Source of the DNA: Theristus sp. LFF4_11
Lineage: Eukaryota > Nematoda > Chromadorea > Monhysterida > Xyalidae
Reading direction: 5' to 3'
DNA length: 64,000 bases
NCBI GenBank assembly: GCA_030248135.1
Contig: JASANC010000082.1
Coordinates: 1 to 64,000 of the forward strand
Shown here in pieces: positions 24,701-34,900 of this stretch (its first letter is position 1; each line of letters begins with the position of its first letter). Below the pieces are notes generated by a model that worked only from the letters and a program-made list of their open reading frames with translations, was not told where the DNA came from and made no database searches. The position numbers and the translations under genes are program-made.

Positions 24701-25634
24701 TGAACGTTTGTTAATGACACCGTTTCAATAGGCTCTCTGGGTAAACTGATCAATACTTGGAGACCACCACGGGTACTGGATGAAGATCACCACCAAATTG
24801 AACTCGACGAAACCAACAACGTCGCCGCCCGAATTTGAGTTGAATGCGGCGGCAACTGATGGGTCAGCTTCATGATCACGATAACTCTGGGCGGATAACG
24901 ATTATTCGGTGGCAAACGCATTGTTTTGTTTGATGAATGGGTGTTTTGGGCGGTTATTATCATATAGCAGCAGAACCGTTTTCGATCAATAGCACAACAT
25001 TTTTTCAGCTTTTTTTGTGCTTGGCCTGGCATATTTTTTGCTTAGCTATTTCTCATGTGATAATAAACGAACGAACGAACTATGTTTGTTTTACTTTTTA
25101 CCGGTTTCCTAAAATCTTTCGTTTCGATCTTGGAGCAGCGTCTTCCAATTGGCTAGTGCACTTCGTTTCTCTATCGTTGTACCACACGTAGATGTGACAC
25201 TTGCACCAGCGCAGGCTGAGTGGTGATTCTTATGCGATGTGTACGTACTGCAGTCGTCCGATGTTTGCATGTTTCATTCGGATGATTGTGTCTTGGTAAC
25301 ATGTAAAATTACCACTGATGTACCAATGCTTGAACAAGAAAATTCGAATATTGGAGACTACACGCCCACAAACAATTTACACAGCACGTTGAGAAAATAT
25401 GAGAATTATGGCCTGTGTCGTGTCGGTAAGTGATTCGACACTTGACAGTCGACACAGTGTACGGTTATAACTATTTCAATATGCACAGAATCGCAACAGC
25501 TGGCGGACCCTCAGAATGCTCTCTCCTTGCCGGCAAGGAAGGCAAGGAAATTTTCGCACGATTTTCCTTGCCGACAAAGAAAAACCCGTTCTGAGTGGAG
25601 GAGCCGAGACCTTGGAAAATGCACGCACTCTTAG
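15703..25634 (+). CDS. Secreted cysteine-rich protein of unknown family, unit 2 copy
   Basis: Not assigned to a known family. The start is a textbook signal peptide (MFTRHTVAYVALYFVIQ, then GLFVTLFFASSIA). Exons joined with continuous phase: 15703-15799, 16408-16498, 16846-17091, 17168-17306, 19331-19470, 19614-19765, giving about 288 aa rich in cysteine (for example CRAFLVSDDMQAC, CLSQQVDAWTDDNC, CIAYEQSDEVTGC). Further likely exons are 21339-about 21435 (CYNDSNLECTLEMW), 24199-24342 (CENALVAYFNGRC), 25254-25425 (SSDVCMF...YGLCRV) and a terminal 25489-25634 ending in a stop. The last four do not all join in phase, so the 3' half of the model is unresolved and small exons may be missing. Every exon through 24342 has a counterpart in unit 1 at the same relative place, with few reading-frame changes, which argues for coding selection. 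The LINE and several MITEs lie in its introns. Confidence 0.6.
17362..17452. mobile_element. Hairpin MITE, copy 2
   Basis: Unit 2 counterpart of the 4043-4136 hairpin, flanked by TAA. Stem GTAGCTGTGTT/AACATAGCTAC. Confidence 0.85.
17565..19067 (+). mobile_element. 5'-truncated I/Jockey-like LINE with reverse transcriptase
   Basis: Non-LTR retrotransposon fragment of 1503 bp flanked by a 13-bp direct repeat, accactgcaatgc, at 17552-17564 and 19068-19080. The uninterrupted target is present in unit 1 at 7645-7657. It begins inside the reverse transcriptase domain (QHGFRKGRST), and contains DLSRAFDTVDH, the GVPQCSVLSPLLFNVY block and the catalytic YADD (17948-17959). The thumb region and a C-terminal CPLC...HIFTCP zinc knuckle follow, then a stop at 19037 and a CAA-rich tail. 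Reading shifts frame near 18057-18065, where TGAC is doubled. The 5' end, including any endonuclease, is missing, as in incomplete target-primed reverse transcription. The element is clearly richer in G and C than its surroundings. Confidence 0.93.
20093..20530. mobile_element. Truncated mariner-like element, left end only
   Basis: It starts CAGGGTGAGCTAAAAAAGG after TA (20091-20092) and follows the left half of the 4225-7625 family to about 20,530 (through the cgtcatgcggggtcaaattga stretch). It then passes into unrelated sequence without a matching right end. It interrupts the dispersed ~170-bp repeat at the end of unit 2. Confidence 0.7.
20531..21130. other. Unit 2-specific sequence of unknown origin
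   Basis: About 600 bases absent from unit 1, with aataaaacgttctggttact and gttacaaggtgggcaacgaa. This could be part of an LTR, but no paired LTR, primer site or coding sequence is seen. Confidence 0.35.
22332..22778. mobile_element. G/C-run MITE, copy 3
   Basis: A 447-bp copy flanked by TA, inside the 21468-24015 element. A fourth, partial copy keeping only the left C-rich end is at about 21,556-21,652. Confidence 0.85.
23230..23830. repeat. Inverted pair of GGCCCGGAATTC tandem arrays
   Basis: Left arm 23,255-23,372: about nine units of ~15 bp based on gaattccggcccgga. Right arm 23,700-23,822 is the reverse complement. They are followed inward by gaaaattttcgccagca...aatattaaaccacac on both sides, giving a stem with a loop of roughly 280 bp. 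Unusually G+C-rich for this region and full of EcoRI-like GAATTC sites. Confidence 0.82.
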
Positions 25635-25826
25635 TTCGGCTTTTAGTTTCGATCCGTTAGAGCGTTCGAAAATGGATAATTACAAAACAACAATACCTTC
25701 AAGCTTCAACGCAGGCAAAAGTCGGCGGCATCGTTGTTTTGCAAATAATCCGGCTTCAGACACGCCTCGACGTCGCATGCAAACAAAAAGCCGAACTGTT
25801 CGCTTTTTCAGCCAACGTGAAACATC

Positions 25827-28800
25827 TCACGGAGTGTAGCGGCTCTTATTAAGAGGCCGTATATGATTAACACCAGACTGCAGTGCAGGTGTGAAAATGA
25901 AATCGATCGGTCCGTCGTCGCCATAGAACGTGTCGACGTGTTGGAACGCGTAGCGCCGGCGAAGCGAGTCGACCAGCCGGTGACGGTGCACGTGACTGGT
26001 TTTGCACGCGGCACACTCGACCTGCAGCAGACGGGTGCGCGTGCGCCGCCAATCCACCGACGCCAGCACCTGCGCAATCGCTGTGTTTTACACATGCATG
26101 TACAGTATGTTTGTATGTACAGTCCATCTGGATAATATATGCAGCAACTAGCTGATTGGTTGGCCATAGCAATTCGCAGCACTGATTGGTTGGTCATAGC
26201 AATTCTCAGCGCTGATTGGTTGGTCATAGCAATTCTCAACACTGATTGGTTGGTCATCACGTAATGTTGCATATATTATCCAGATGGAGTGTACATGTAT
26301 GTTGGCACCAGTTGGCACATTATTATTTCTTTTAACGTTTTCAACTGCAATACCCATTTCCGGTCCAGAGGACAAAACTAAAAACCTGTGGATTTTTGTT
26401 CAACTCGACCGAATGGGTGTCATACCAGTTGAAAACGTAAAGCGGAGCTAAACAGAATCCATTCGCACGCAGCAGAAAGCACATAAAGCGGCATTCATGA
26501 AACAGTATTTAGTGACGCATAGCAGTGTTAAAATATGTACGCGGTCACTAAATACTGCTTCACGAATGCCCCTTAAGCGATGCGGCACACACCCGTTGCT
26601 CGTGTCCCTCGACGTCGATGCTCATCAGATCAAACGTGCTCCAGCCGACTGCATCCAGCACCGCTTGCAATGGCACACACCAGACCTGTGTGTTTGTGTT
26701 GTCTTATTGCTGAGTATTGACTTGTTTATCGCAGTTTCTTCAATACAAAAAGTTCGCTGTTTGCGGTTTCGCCAGGTAGACGCATACCGCGGTGCCCCCT
26801 GGCTCGTCAGTGCGACGGACATTAGGCAGAACTGCCGAAAGTCTTTTACCACAGACAGATTTTATAGTCTGGGTAAAACATCAGCGAACCCATAAAGCAG
26901 AAAATCACGCTCCACCAACATAGCGTGAAAATGCGCCATAATATAATGCTTTTTTCGTGAAAAGTTATGCGGAAAGGCAAGTTATTTTAGTGCATTTTCA
27001 ATGTAAAATTACACGACGTTGGTTGCAGCGTGATTGACAAAAAAATTGAGAATAACAAACTCAATATTCAGCAACAAGACAACACAAACGCACAAGGCAG
27101 TCAGGGCGGTGTCAAATGATCTCAGGCGAGAAAAAAGGCAACAGCGTAGGCAGCAACAGGCAACAAAAAGTCTTGATGTATGAAATGATACCGGTATAAT
27201 ACGAAGTCACCTCCTGTTCTTCATGCGGTTTGATGATCTGATAATGTGACTCCTTCAGCAGGTTGGCGCCGGCGACGCCCAGAACGTTGCCGGACCAGAT
27301 ATGTCTGCAAATGCGCTGTCGTATCACGCCACAGTTTGTAAAGTGGGTCATTGTGATTCAATTTTGCACCGAAATTGCGCACAGGTTTTCGGTGCGATTT
27401 AGAACCCCAAAATACCGTAAAGTCTTGCATATATAAGGTCTCCTTATATAAATTTGAAAATCAAAAATTTCTGAAAAAAGTGGAATTTTGTGTGACAACC
27501 TTATAAGAGGGAGGAGGTCTTATAAAGCGAAGATTAAGAATTCCGGGCCTTATAAACGAAGTGGGATTTTTACCAAGTCAAAATTTTGAATTTTTTTGGT
27601 TTCCCGCCGTGTGACACTCCGCCCACTTTTGGGTGAGGGTCTTATAAGTGGGAGGAACCTTATATGCAAGACTTTACGGTAAATTATAAAATCACTCTTT
27701 GGGCCCAAAAGCCAAAAAAGGACCAAAATGGCGTTCGGGCCCTTCTGAGCGATATTTCGCTCTCGGCCAAAAGCCACGGTGCTGTTTTACTATTGGCGCC
27801 CAAAAGCAAAATGAGCCTAATGGGAGTATTCGCGCGTTTGGGCCCTTTGAACGATTTCAGTTTTCGAAATTTTGCCACGAGTCTTCAAATCGCGCCGAAA
27901 ACCTGCGCAATTTCGGTGCGAAAATCGCTCAAATGCATCACAGTGGTGAGAGAGAATATTCTAAGTGTAGGCATTCTAATCATGCATTCATTTTTCAAAT
28001 GTACGTACAAGTATCAAAACAGCTGAAACAACGTACAGCTTCGTTGGCAGAATGAAATCGCTGAGGCAGGCGTTCAGCAGGAAAGCGTTCGGTCGCTTTC
28101 TACGCAGCCGCTCGAACGGCGCCCTCTCCGCTTCGATCAACAGACCAGTCCAATTGTAGTGGCGCTCAAGGGCGAGCGAGTTTGAGAAAAGTTCTCCGTC
28201 CATTGCGCCCACCTAGAATGGTATTGTAAGCACATGAACCCTAGTAGCGCATCTAGAGAGCTGTCATGGAATCGAAAACAGTGCCACATTTTTACTGGTC
28301 ACGTCTACCAAAGTCCCTTACATACACAGACACACCTCCAGAAAGCGTCCGTTCGTTTTGTAGTGCAAATGGTACTGAAGCAGCAGGCTTGTCTGATTGA
28401 ACTGCGACCAGTCGCTGCGATGTGGCTCGTCCAAATCTGCCGTCCAGACAGCCGCCTTCGGTCGTATGAGACGCCGGCGCACCCAGGCGACCGTTTGTTC
28501 GTATTGGTCGATAAACGAGAACTGCTGCTGTAGCTGTTCGAACGATGAACACAAACGATACTCTCCAAGTTGCGCTTGTGGAATGCGTGCCAAATGATGG
28601 CAAAATCACAGAGGAAAGTATAGATACTTGTAAAGGGGCATTCATGAAACACTATTTATTGACCGTGTAGCTATGTTTTAACACAGTTACGCGTCACCAA
28701 AAACTGCTTCATGAATGCCGCCTAAAACGCGCTCCGCTCGCCGCGTTATCTATATGATTATGAAGGCGTTCCAAGAGTTCCGGAAGACGCAGCGCGCGTG

Positions 28801-29256
28801 ATCCAACGTTTTACTAGTACTTTTCCCTGTGAATACGCCATTTGGAATAGATCGTAAATTAGACAAATTTTAAAAAATAATATCTTTTGGGTGTGGATTG
28901 GTTAATTTTGGTTACTTGTACCATCACTATACCAAACTGAAATTTGTACCATCAGTGAAGCGTGTGCCCTTTTTTAAAAAAAATATTGGTTTTGTTGGTT
29001 CGTTGGCTGGCTGGCGGAAAGTTTACATTGGATTGTTCAATAGCTTTTTGGTTACTTCTTTTACTTCTTTGATTTATACTGGCATTGTTACTTGATTGTT
29101 GACGTCTTCTGTGTCGTCGATGAGTTCGTTCGATATTGCCAAGAAGTTTAGCATCCGTGACGCGCGAAACGGCGCAAACACTACGCTGTACAAACAGAGC
29201 GACGCCGCGAAGAACATACAAATTTGCATCTGCGTGCGACAACAACCAAAGCACAT
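25827..29256 (-). CDS. FkbM methyltransferase-like, Star-like type II membrane protein, 7 exons
   Basis: Exons, read on the minus strand: 29256-29092, about 28533-28336 (28560 is an alternative start), 28212-28037, 27304-27211, 26868-26788, 26685-26593, 26069-25827; about 349 aa with continuous phase. Exon 1 gives a short cysteine-rich cytosolic start (MCFGCCRTQMQI) followed by a single hydrophobic signal-anchor (FFAASLCLYSVVFAP). The rest follows the FkbM/Star pattern: GRFLEVGAMDGELFSNSL, then WTGLLIEAE, RRKRPNAFLLNACLS, VPLQAVLDAVG, FDLMSIDVEGHEQRVLAS. The EVGAxDGExxSNSLxLE and SxDVEGxE motifs identify the family. Relatives such as Drosophila Star act in the ER/Golgi, and catalysis is unproven for many. 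Introns carry a hairpin near 28632, a MITE (27415-27679), and a hairpin plus a CCAAT element between 26070 and 26592. The first intron and exon 2 start are the least certain parts. Confidence 0.88.
26117..26296. mobile_element. CCAAT-core MITE with internal tandem repeat
   Basis: Ends TACAGTCCATCTGGATAATA and TATTATCCAGATGGAGTGTA are inverted. The centre is four units of about 30 bp, tggtcatagcaattctcagc plus gctgattggt. It lies in the last intron of the FkbM-like gene. A similar array with its right end is at about 118-270. Confidence 0.82.
26486..26573. mobile_element. Hairpin MITE, copy 3
   Basis: In the last intron of the FkbM-like gene. TAA on both sides (acaTAA AGCGGCATTC ... GAATGCCCCT TAA). 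Confidence 0.87.
27415..27679. mobile_element. 265-bp MITE (CCGTAAAGTCTTGCATAT ends), copy 2
   Basis: Same family as 11425-11686, flanked by TA, in intron 3 of the FkbM-like gene. It sits inside a larger inverted-repeat element whose ends (tttgcaccgaaattgcgcac near 27,364 and its reverse complement near 27,925) suggest a host element of about 570 bp. Confidence 0.85.
28634..28723. mobile_element. Hairpin MITE, copy 4
   Basis: In intron 1 of the FkbM-like gene; TAA AGGGGCATTCATG ... CATGAATGCCGCC TAA. Confidence 0.87.
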
Positions 29257-31912
29257 CCATGTATTAGTAGAATATATTATGGGAGTGCGCTGCCGCGCTT
29301 CCCACGATACTGTAAATCCCACGATTCGCCGGAAATGTAAATCTGTTTGACGATCGCTACTGTTGTCCTAGAACCTACGTTACCGAACGGAGTTTTTCAA
29401 ACCCGCACCAAGTGTCCAAAAATACTCCCCACCTAACATACCAAGTTTCTATGAGTGCTCCTTTGCATGTTGTGCAATACCCGTCAGAAACGGCGGCTCA
29501 CCGCCAAGGACACAGATTGTAAACACGTCAGCCACTCAAAAAACGTTTTCCTAACCGGCAAGAGGCAAGAAATGATTACGTACCGCTTTTTTAATGTCTC
29601 AAACAATACGAGTCGTTACCACCAAAGAGTTGAAAATTGCTAGGTTAAAAAAATTGTTTTTGTGCGTGACCGATTCTTTGGCTTTTGTGCCGAAATTGTA
29701 TTATGTACATTATTGTGCAGGCGGGACTAACCCCGCTTTCATGTGTACAATTCAACACAACAAATATTATGCGAAGATGAAGAATGAAAATCTGTCTGTT
29801 GACAATCGAAACCGTTTTGTGCGAAGAAAACAAATTTTGCAAATGGGAAGTGATTGCGCGTTGCAAAATCGAGAGGGCAATTGGGGGAAATGGACCAAAA
29901 TTCATACTTTTCTGATTGCGAATTAACGGAGGCCAAATAAAACAACAACCAACAACAAACAACAAACGTCTTCCCGTTGTTCTGCTGAGTTGATTGAGTC
30001 CGCATTGTTTTTTTTGTATTCATGGTCACCATTATGATGATGGAGAAAACTGAAACAGATCGAAAAATGATTAATTTTTGTGGAACAAAAAGGAAAGCAA
30101 GACAAAATAAACATTAAATCACAACACAATCACGTAGTGCGGTCTTTTTGGCACGTGCGGAATTTTGGTTTGATAGCATCTGCAATCTCTTGGCACGTGC
30201 GGTCTTTTGCCGCAAGACCCGCGCCGCCCCCCCCCCAAAACTTTGCAACTATCCATCTGGCAAATTTGCTCCAGCTATCTATATCGGGCCATCGGCCTAG
30301 GGTTGTTAAACAAAAATCAATTTTTCTAAAAAGTGATTAAAAAACAAAAATGCCGATTTTTTTAATTCGAAAAATTTTCCCCTAATATTCAAGATTCAAG
30401 ATTCAAGATTTTATTTAACGCGCAACACCTTTAACAAAAACACAATGATAAACAATTAACATAATGACAAAATTATCAAAAAAAAATGAATGAAACAAAC
30501 AACTATTATGTCATTGTTTTGTATCGGGTGTCGGATGTGGGCAAGAATTGCCCATGTATTTACCCTAAAACAAGCTGAAGTTGAAAAACATTTGGAGGCA
30601 CAAACTCTATCCAAAAAAAACTCAATTCACACACAAAACGAGAACCGAAAGCTGAAGAACCCGAAACAATCAATAAACAAAAAACTTCAATGAGTGGCTT
30701 TCTTAAACACAAGATAAAGAACAGCAACGACGCCTGTGACGGCTCAACACTATGATGAAAAAACAAAAAAACCAAAGAAACAAGTCTATGAGCTGTCTCT
30801 TCATTCATCATTTTATTTTGTTTGTTTTTTTTCTTTTTTTTCTTTTTTGCACATCTTTTTTCTTTCTTTTTTCTCTTTTTTCTTTTTTTTCTTTTTTTTA
30901 AGAGACGCAGAAACAGACATATCGCAAACACACAAAGGACTCTTAAAACAGTCACACACTAAGACACATACCAAACACGATCCGAAACGCACTGAACATA
31001 AACGAAGCAACCGAATCAAAAAAGAAACCGAGCCAAGTCAAACGAGAAAAAAAAATCTGAACTGAACGGAACACAACAAAACGAACTCAAAAATCAAAAA
31101 TGAAAAGAAGCAGAGTCGAATTTCTCGCGAACACAGGAAATGATTCTTGAACCAATATGCTCTGAAAACCTCAATTTTGGCACAATTTTTCGAAAGTTTA
31201 ACAAACATTTTCTTTGATATTACCTCGTAAAACCGTCAGCAGTCCATTTTGGACCGTTTTACCGACTGATTTCAGGCTTCAACAACATCTGCGATGAAGT
31301 TTTTAAGCGTCCCAAAGGGTTGGCCTGTCGTACTAAATCAAAGCACTGACGTTGGCAGACGTTGCCTAAACTAACGTCTTAGGCTTACCATTTCCGATGC
31401 AGATAAGGTGACGGTTCGCCTCGCAATCTGAATTTGAGCGTCCGAGCTGCTCCGTTTGCAAGCGTTACGTTGTCTGGTTGCCGTTTCGTGTCCTGCCGTC
31501 GCGACACATCATCAGAATTGATCGAATTTAAGCCGGTATGTGTATTTTCATTCGGGCTGGGGACAATTAGTGACGTTTTGGGGGTCAAAACACTAGAAGA
31601 CTAAGAGGCATGGTAACGGTTTGGAAAAGGGGTAATTGAGGTCACCAAAACAAAATCTCCAAAGTTCCGCCATACAGAGTCATTCCGGAGGCGCTTGCAT
31701 ATCATATGTGGTTCTTCGAACTCCCTGATTGATTTAGCACAACTTTGATTTTTGAATTTTTTTTTGAATTTTTCTTAAAAAAAAACAAAAATGACGATTT
31801 TTGTTTTTTTAACAACCCTATTAACAACCCTCCGTCCTGTACAGAACAGATACAGAATTTCTGTGACAGAGACAAAATCAGTCTGAAGCGAAACAAAAAG
31901 GAAAACAGGAAA
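29257..31912. other. Divergent intergenic region between FkbM-like gene and UBA2
   Basis: The FkbM-like gene (minus) and UBA2 (plus) start from opposite sides of this 2.6-kb stretch, so it should hold both promoters. No convincing exon is seen. The frames at 29,594-29,926 lack splice or family support. It holds a polypyrimidine run (30,818-30,900) and the possible hAT-like element 30,298-31,820. Several candidate 3' splice sites lie just before the UBA2 ATG, such as cctgtacag. Confidence 0.5.
30298..31820. mobile_element. Possible hAT-like element upstream of UBA2
   Basis: TAGGGTTGTTAA at 30298 and its inverted form TTAACAACCCTA ending at 31820, followed at both ends by AT-rich runs with CAAAAATG[A/C]CGATTTTT, outline a 1.5-kb element. 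No matching 8-bp target duplication was found, so the borders and class are uncertain. It contains a long polypyrimidine run (about 30818-30900). It ends only about 90 bases before the UBA2 start codon and could contribute to its 5' region. Confidence 0.45.
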
Positions 31913-34900
31913 ATGCAGTGGTTCAAGCCGAAGAAGGACGGCGACGACGGCGATGGAATGCTGCGAGCAGCATTGTCGGCGAGCAACGTGCTCGTCGTCG
32001 GCGCCGGCGGAATCGGATGTGAGCTGCTGAAGAATCTCGTCTTGACTGGCTTCAAGAAAATCACCGTCGTGAGTGTCGCCCGCTTCCGCTTTCTCACCAG
32101 TGTTGTTGTTTTGTTTTTGCCGTCTGTTTGTGTTTGTTTTGAAAAAAACCAACGCAACGAAACTCAACACCCGTTAACTCACTACTGAAGTACTGGAACG
32201 CAGTCAACCAATAGTTACTTCCTAATATGAATATCCTAACTGTTTGTGTTTTGCGGCCGTGGGATGAATTTTTTTTGAAAAGTTTGAAATAAATTTCAAA
32301 TTTGTCAGATTGATCTTGACACGATCGAGCTGAGCAACTTGAATCGACAGTTCCTGTTTCAACGCCAGCATGTGGGACAGCCGAAAGCGAAGGTTCGTTT
32401 CGTTATTTTCGCCTGTTCTTTGTTTGACAAGAAGACGCGAAGATGAGTTGATGTTGAACTGATCAAAGTGTGCATCAATCAGCCTTGATGGTTTTCTGTT
32501 AAGACTAAGAGATCATGTTGTTACCGGATTTTTTGTCCCTTGCCATTTTCGACATAACATCAGAGATCATTACTTTGATATTTTTCATTAAACCGTTTTC
32601 TCTTCGTGTCTCTCTCTCGCTCTCAAAAGTTTCGTTCGATTCAAATGGTCAGATTGCCGCAGAAGCTGTGATGAAATTTTGTCCCTCCGCCAACGTGGTC
32701 CACATACACGACAGCGTTCTCAAGTGAGCGAAGCGCAGTTTTTGCGTGCTTCTTTTAGCCTTTTTTGGATTTTTGTTGATTCGTCGATTGCTTGCGGTCA
32801 GTGTTGTCTGTTACATAGTGGATGGGGAGGTGGCGAAACTTTGTATGCTCAATTTCTTTGCTTGAATCTTTGCAGCCACGCATACAGCGTTGACTTTGTG
32901 AAGCAGTTCACGGTTGTGCTGAACGCACTCGACAATCGAGGTGGGTTGTTCCTTCAGTTGGTTAGTGTCTCTCAAATTCACTTGGTGTTTCTCTAGTTTA
33001 GTTAGCGGTGGTGTTTTGTTTGGCGAAACAAGCTTTTGCAGCAGTCAGTTCCGTTGAAATAAATCACCGAAAACTGCAAATAGTTATTTAAAAAATGAAA
33101 TGTAGAGGTGTGGAATGCTTGAACATAGCGGTTTATGAATTACGGGACCCCGTCGATTTCATAACACAACACGATTACCAATGTTGAGCTGCAAATGCTC
33201 ATGGTTGTCAGTCGCAGGAATGTTTTCGTTTTGAAACTGAAAACCGCTAGTTTTTTTTTCAAAGCGGGAATTTTTTTAAGCGGCGCGCGTGCACATGAAC
33301 CGGCTGTGTCTCGCCGCGCACGTGCCGCTGGTCGAAAGCGGCTCGGCCGGCTTCCTCGGCCAGACGGCCGTCATTGTCCGTGGCGTCACCGAGTGCTACG
33401 AGTGTCAGCCAAAGCCGACACAGCGCACGTATCCCGGCTGCACCATTCGGAACACGCCGTCGGAGCCGGTCCACTGTATCGTTTGGGCGAAGCATCTGTT
33501 CAAGTTTGTTGCATTTTGTTTTGATTTTTTTTCAGTGGTCTATTTTGAGTTGATTCGAAGTGACTGTGTTGTTTTGCGTTTGGAAATACTAAGATTTATG
33601 GTCAGTTATTGTGATGTGACTTGAGCGGTTCAAGAGGGGCATGTTACTGATGAGGTTGCCCCTCTTCTGCATCTTTGGTGTTGGACCAGGCCCGAACGGC
33701 AAACAACCATCATAGATTAACTCAATTCACCACTCAATTAATCCAATTTAACACTCAAATTCACACTCATCTAACTTAACACTCAGTTCACACAATTCGC
33801 CACTCAATTTCATTTAACTCACTTCTAAATTCTTATTTCAGTCAATTGTTCGGTGAACCGGACGTTGACGAAGATGTGGCGCCCGATTTGGCCGATCCAG
33901 AATTGCAAGAAGGTTTTGGAGCGAAACTTGCTTTTTTGTTCCCAACATTTTTCTTCTACCTAACACGTTGATTGGTTACACTTTGCTGCTAGAAGATTCG
34001 TCTCTTGCCACATTTCATTCAGTGCTTTTTCGTGTTTCTCCAGCCGCAGAGGACGAAAGCAACGGCGTTACAGTCCAGCAGAATGGATCGAGTAAAAACG
34101 ACGTCGTCAATGAAGATCGGATCGAACCGCAAACACAGGCACCGTCCACGCGCCTGTGGGCCGAGGAGCACAATTATAATGCTGAATTGTTGTTCAAAAA
34201 GGTGACACAAAAAATCAGCGTTTCATTTGCTTCTCAATCTGATTGTCAATTTGTTTGTTCCATTTATCTCTAGTTGCGTTTTCCTGCAGTTATTTTCTAC
34301 GGACATCGAGTATCTTTTGACAATGTCGGCTCTTTGGAAACGGCGACACCCGCCGACGCCACTTCAATGGGACGATTTGCCGGATGAAAGTGAGTTTTTT
34401 TAGCTCTTTTGACTAACGAGAAGTGGATTGAGTTGAGCTGCACTTTGCTAAACGAAGACGGATTGTTTGCAGTCATTAGAAATTGTGATTGAGATTGGTT
34501 TGAAATTGCAAGTTTAGGTTTTTTATTGGATGCACCCTTGCTGTATAATTGGTGATACACTGGCGACAGTGAGACAGTTTGCCCAAAAACAAAGGCATCT
34601 CCAAAGAGGCTCGAACAAAGTCGATTTTTTTGGACATTAAAAATTTTCATGTGCATCGATACGCACGAACAAACAATTTCGCCCGAATCACAAAAAAACT
34701 GTTTCAAACTAAAGCGTTTCCGTGTTCACAGACGCCGGCTGCAGCGGTATCGGCAAACCTGCGGACGAAGCCAACGCCACCTTGATCAGGCAGCCGCGCA
34801 TCCGCGATCAAACGGTGTGGAGCCCCAGAGCGTGTCGAAAGATGTTCGCCGAAGTGGTCGCGACGCTGCGGGAACGCTTGAACGAGCAGAAAACGAGACG

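Larger units (their letters stand above)
1..25077. repeat. Tandem segmental duplication, ~12 kb unit, about two copies
   Basis: Long stretches recur in the same order and strand: 340-870 with 12,650-13,085 and 24,590-25,077; 1021-2230 with 14,580-15,800; 2380-2960 with 15,950-16,530; 3522-3981 with 16,846-17,306; 7860-8127 with 19,250-19,522; 10,060-10,480 with 19,523-19,935; 11,250-11,820 with 21,150-21,450; 12,080-12,600 with 24,030-24,560. Similarity in the third copy ends after the repeated CGAA motif at 25,077. Unit 1 begins at or before the window edge. Differences between units are mainly clean transposon insertions, which suggests that the duplication is recent and that transposition continued afterwards. 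Confidence 0.92.

Noticed and set aside
29594..29965. Overlapping 106-110-residue frames on both strands
   Set aside because: No recognisable domain, no convincing splice sites, AT-rich chance composition.
33259..33495. Minus-strand frame opposite the UBA2 thioester exon
   Set aside because: Antisense shadow of a GC-rich coding exon.
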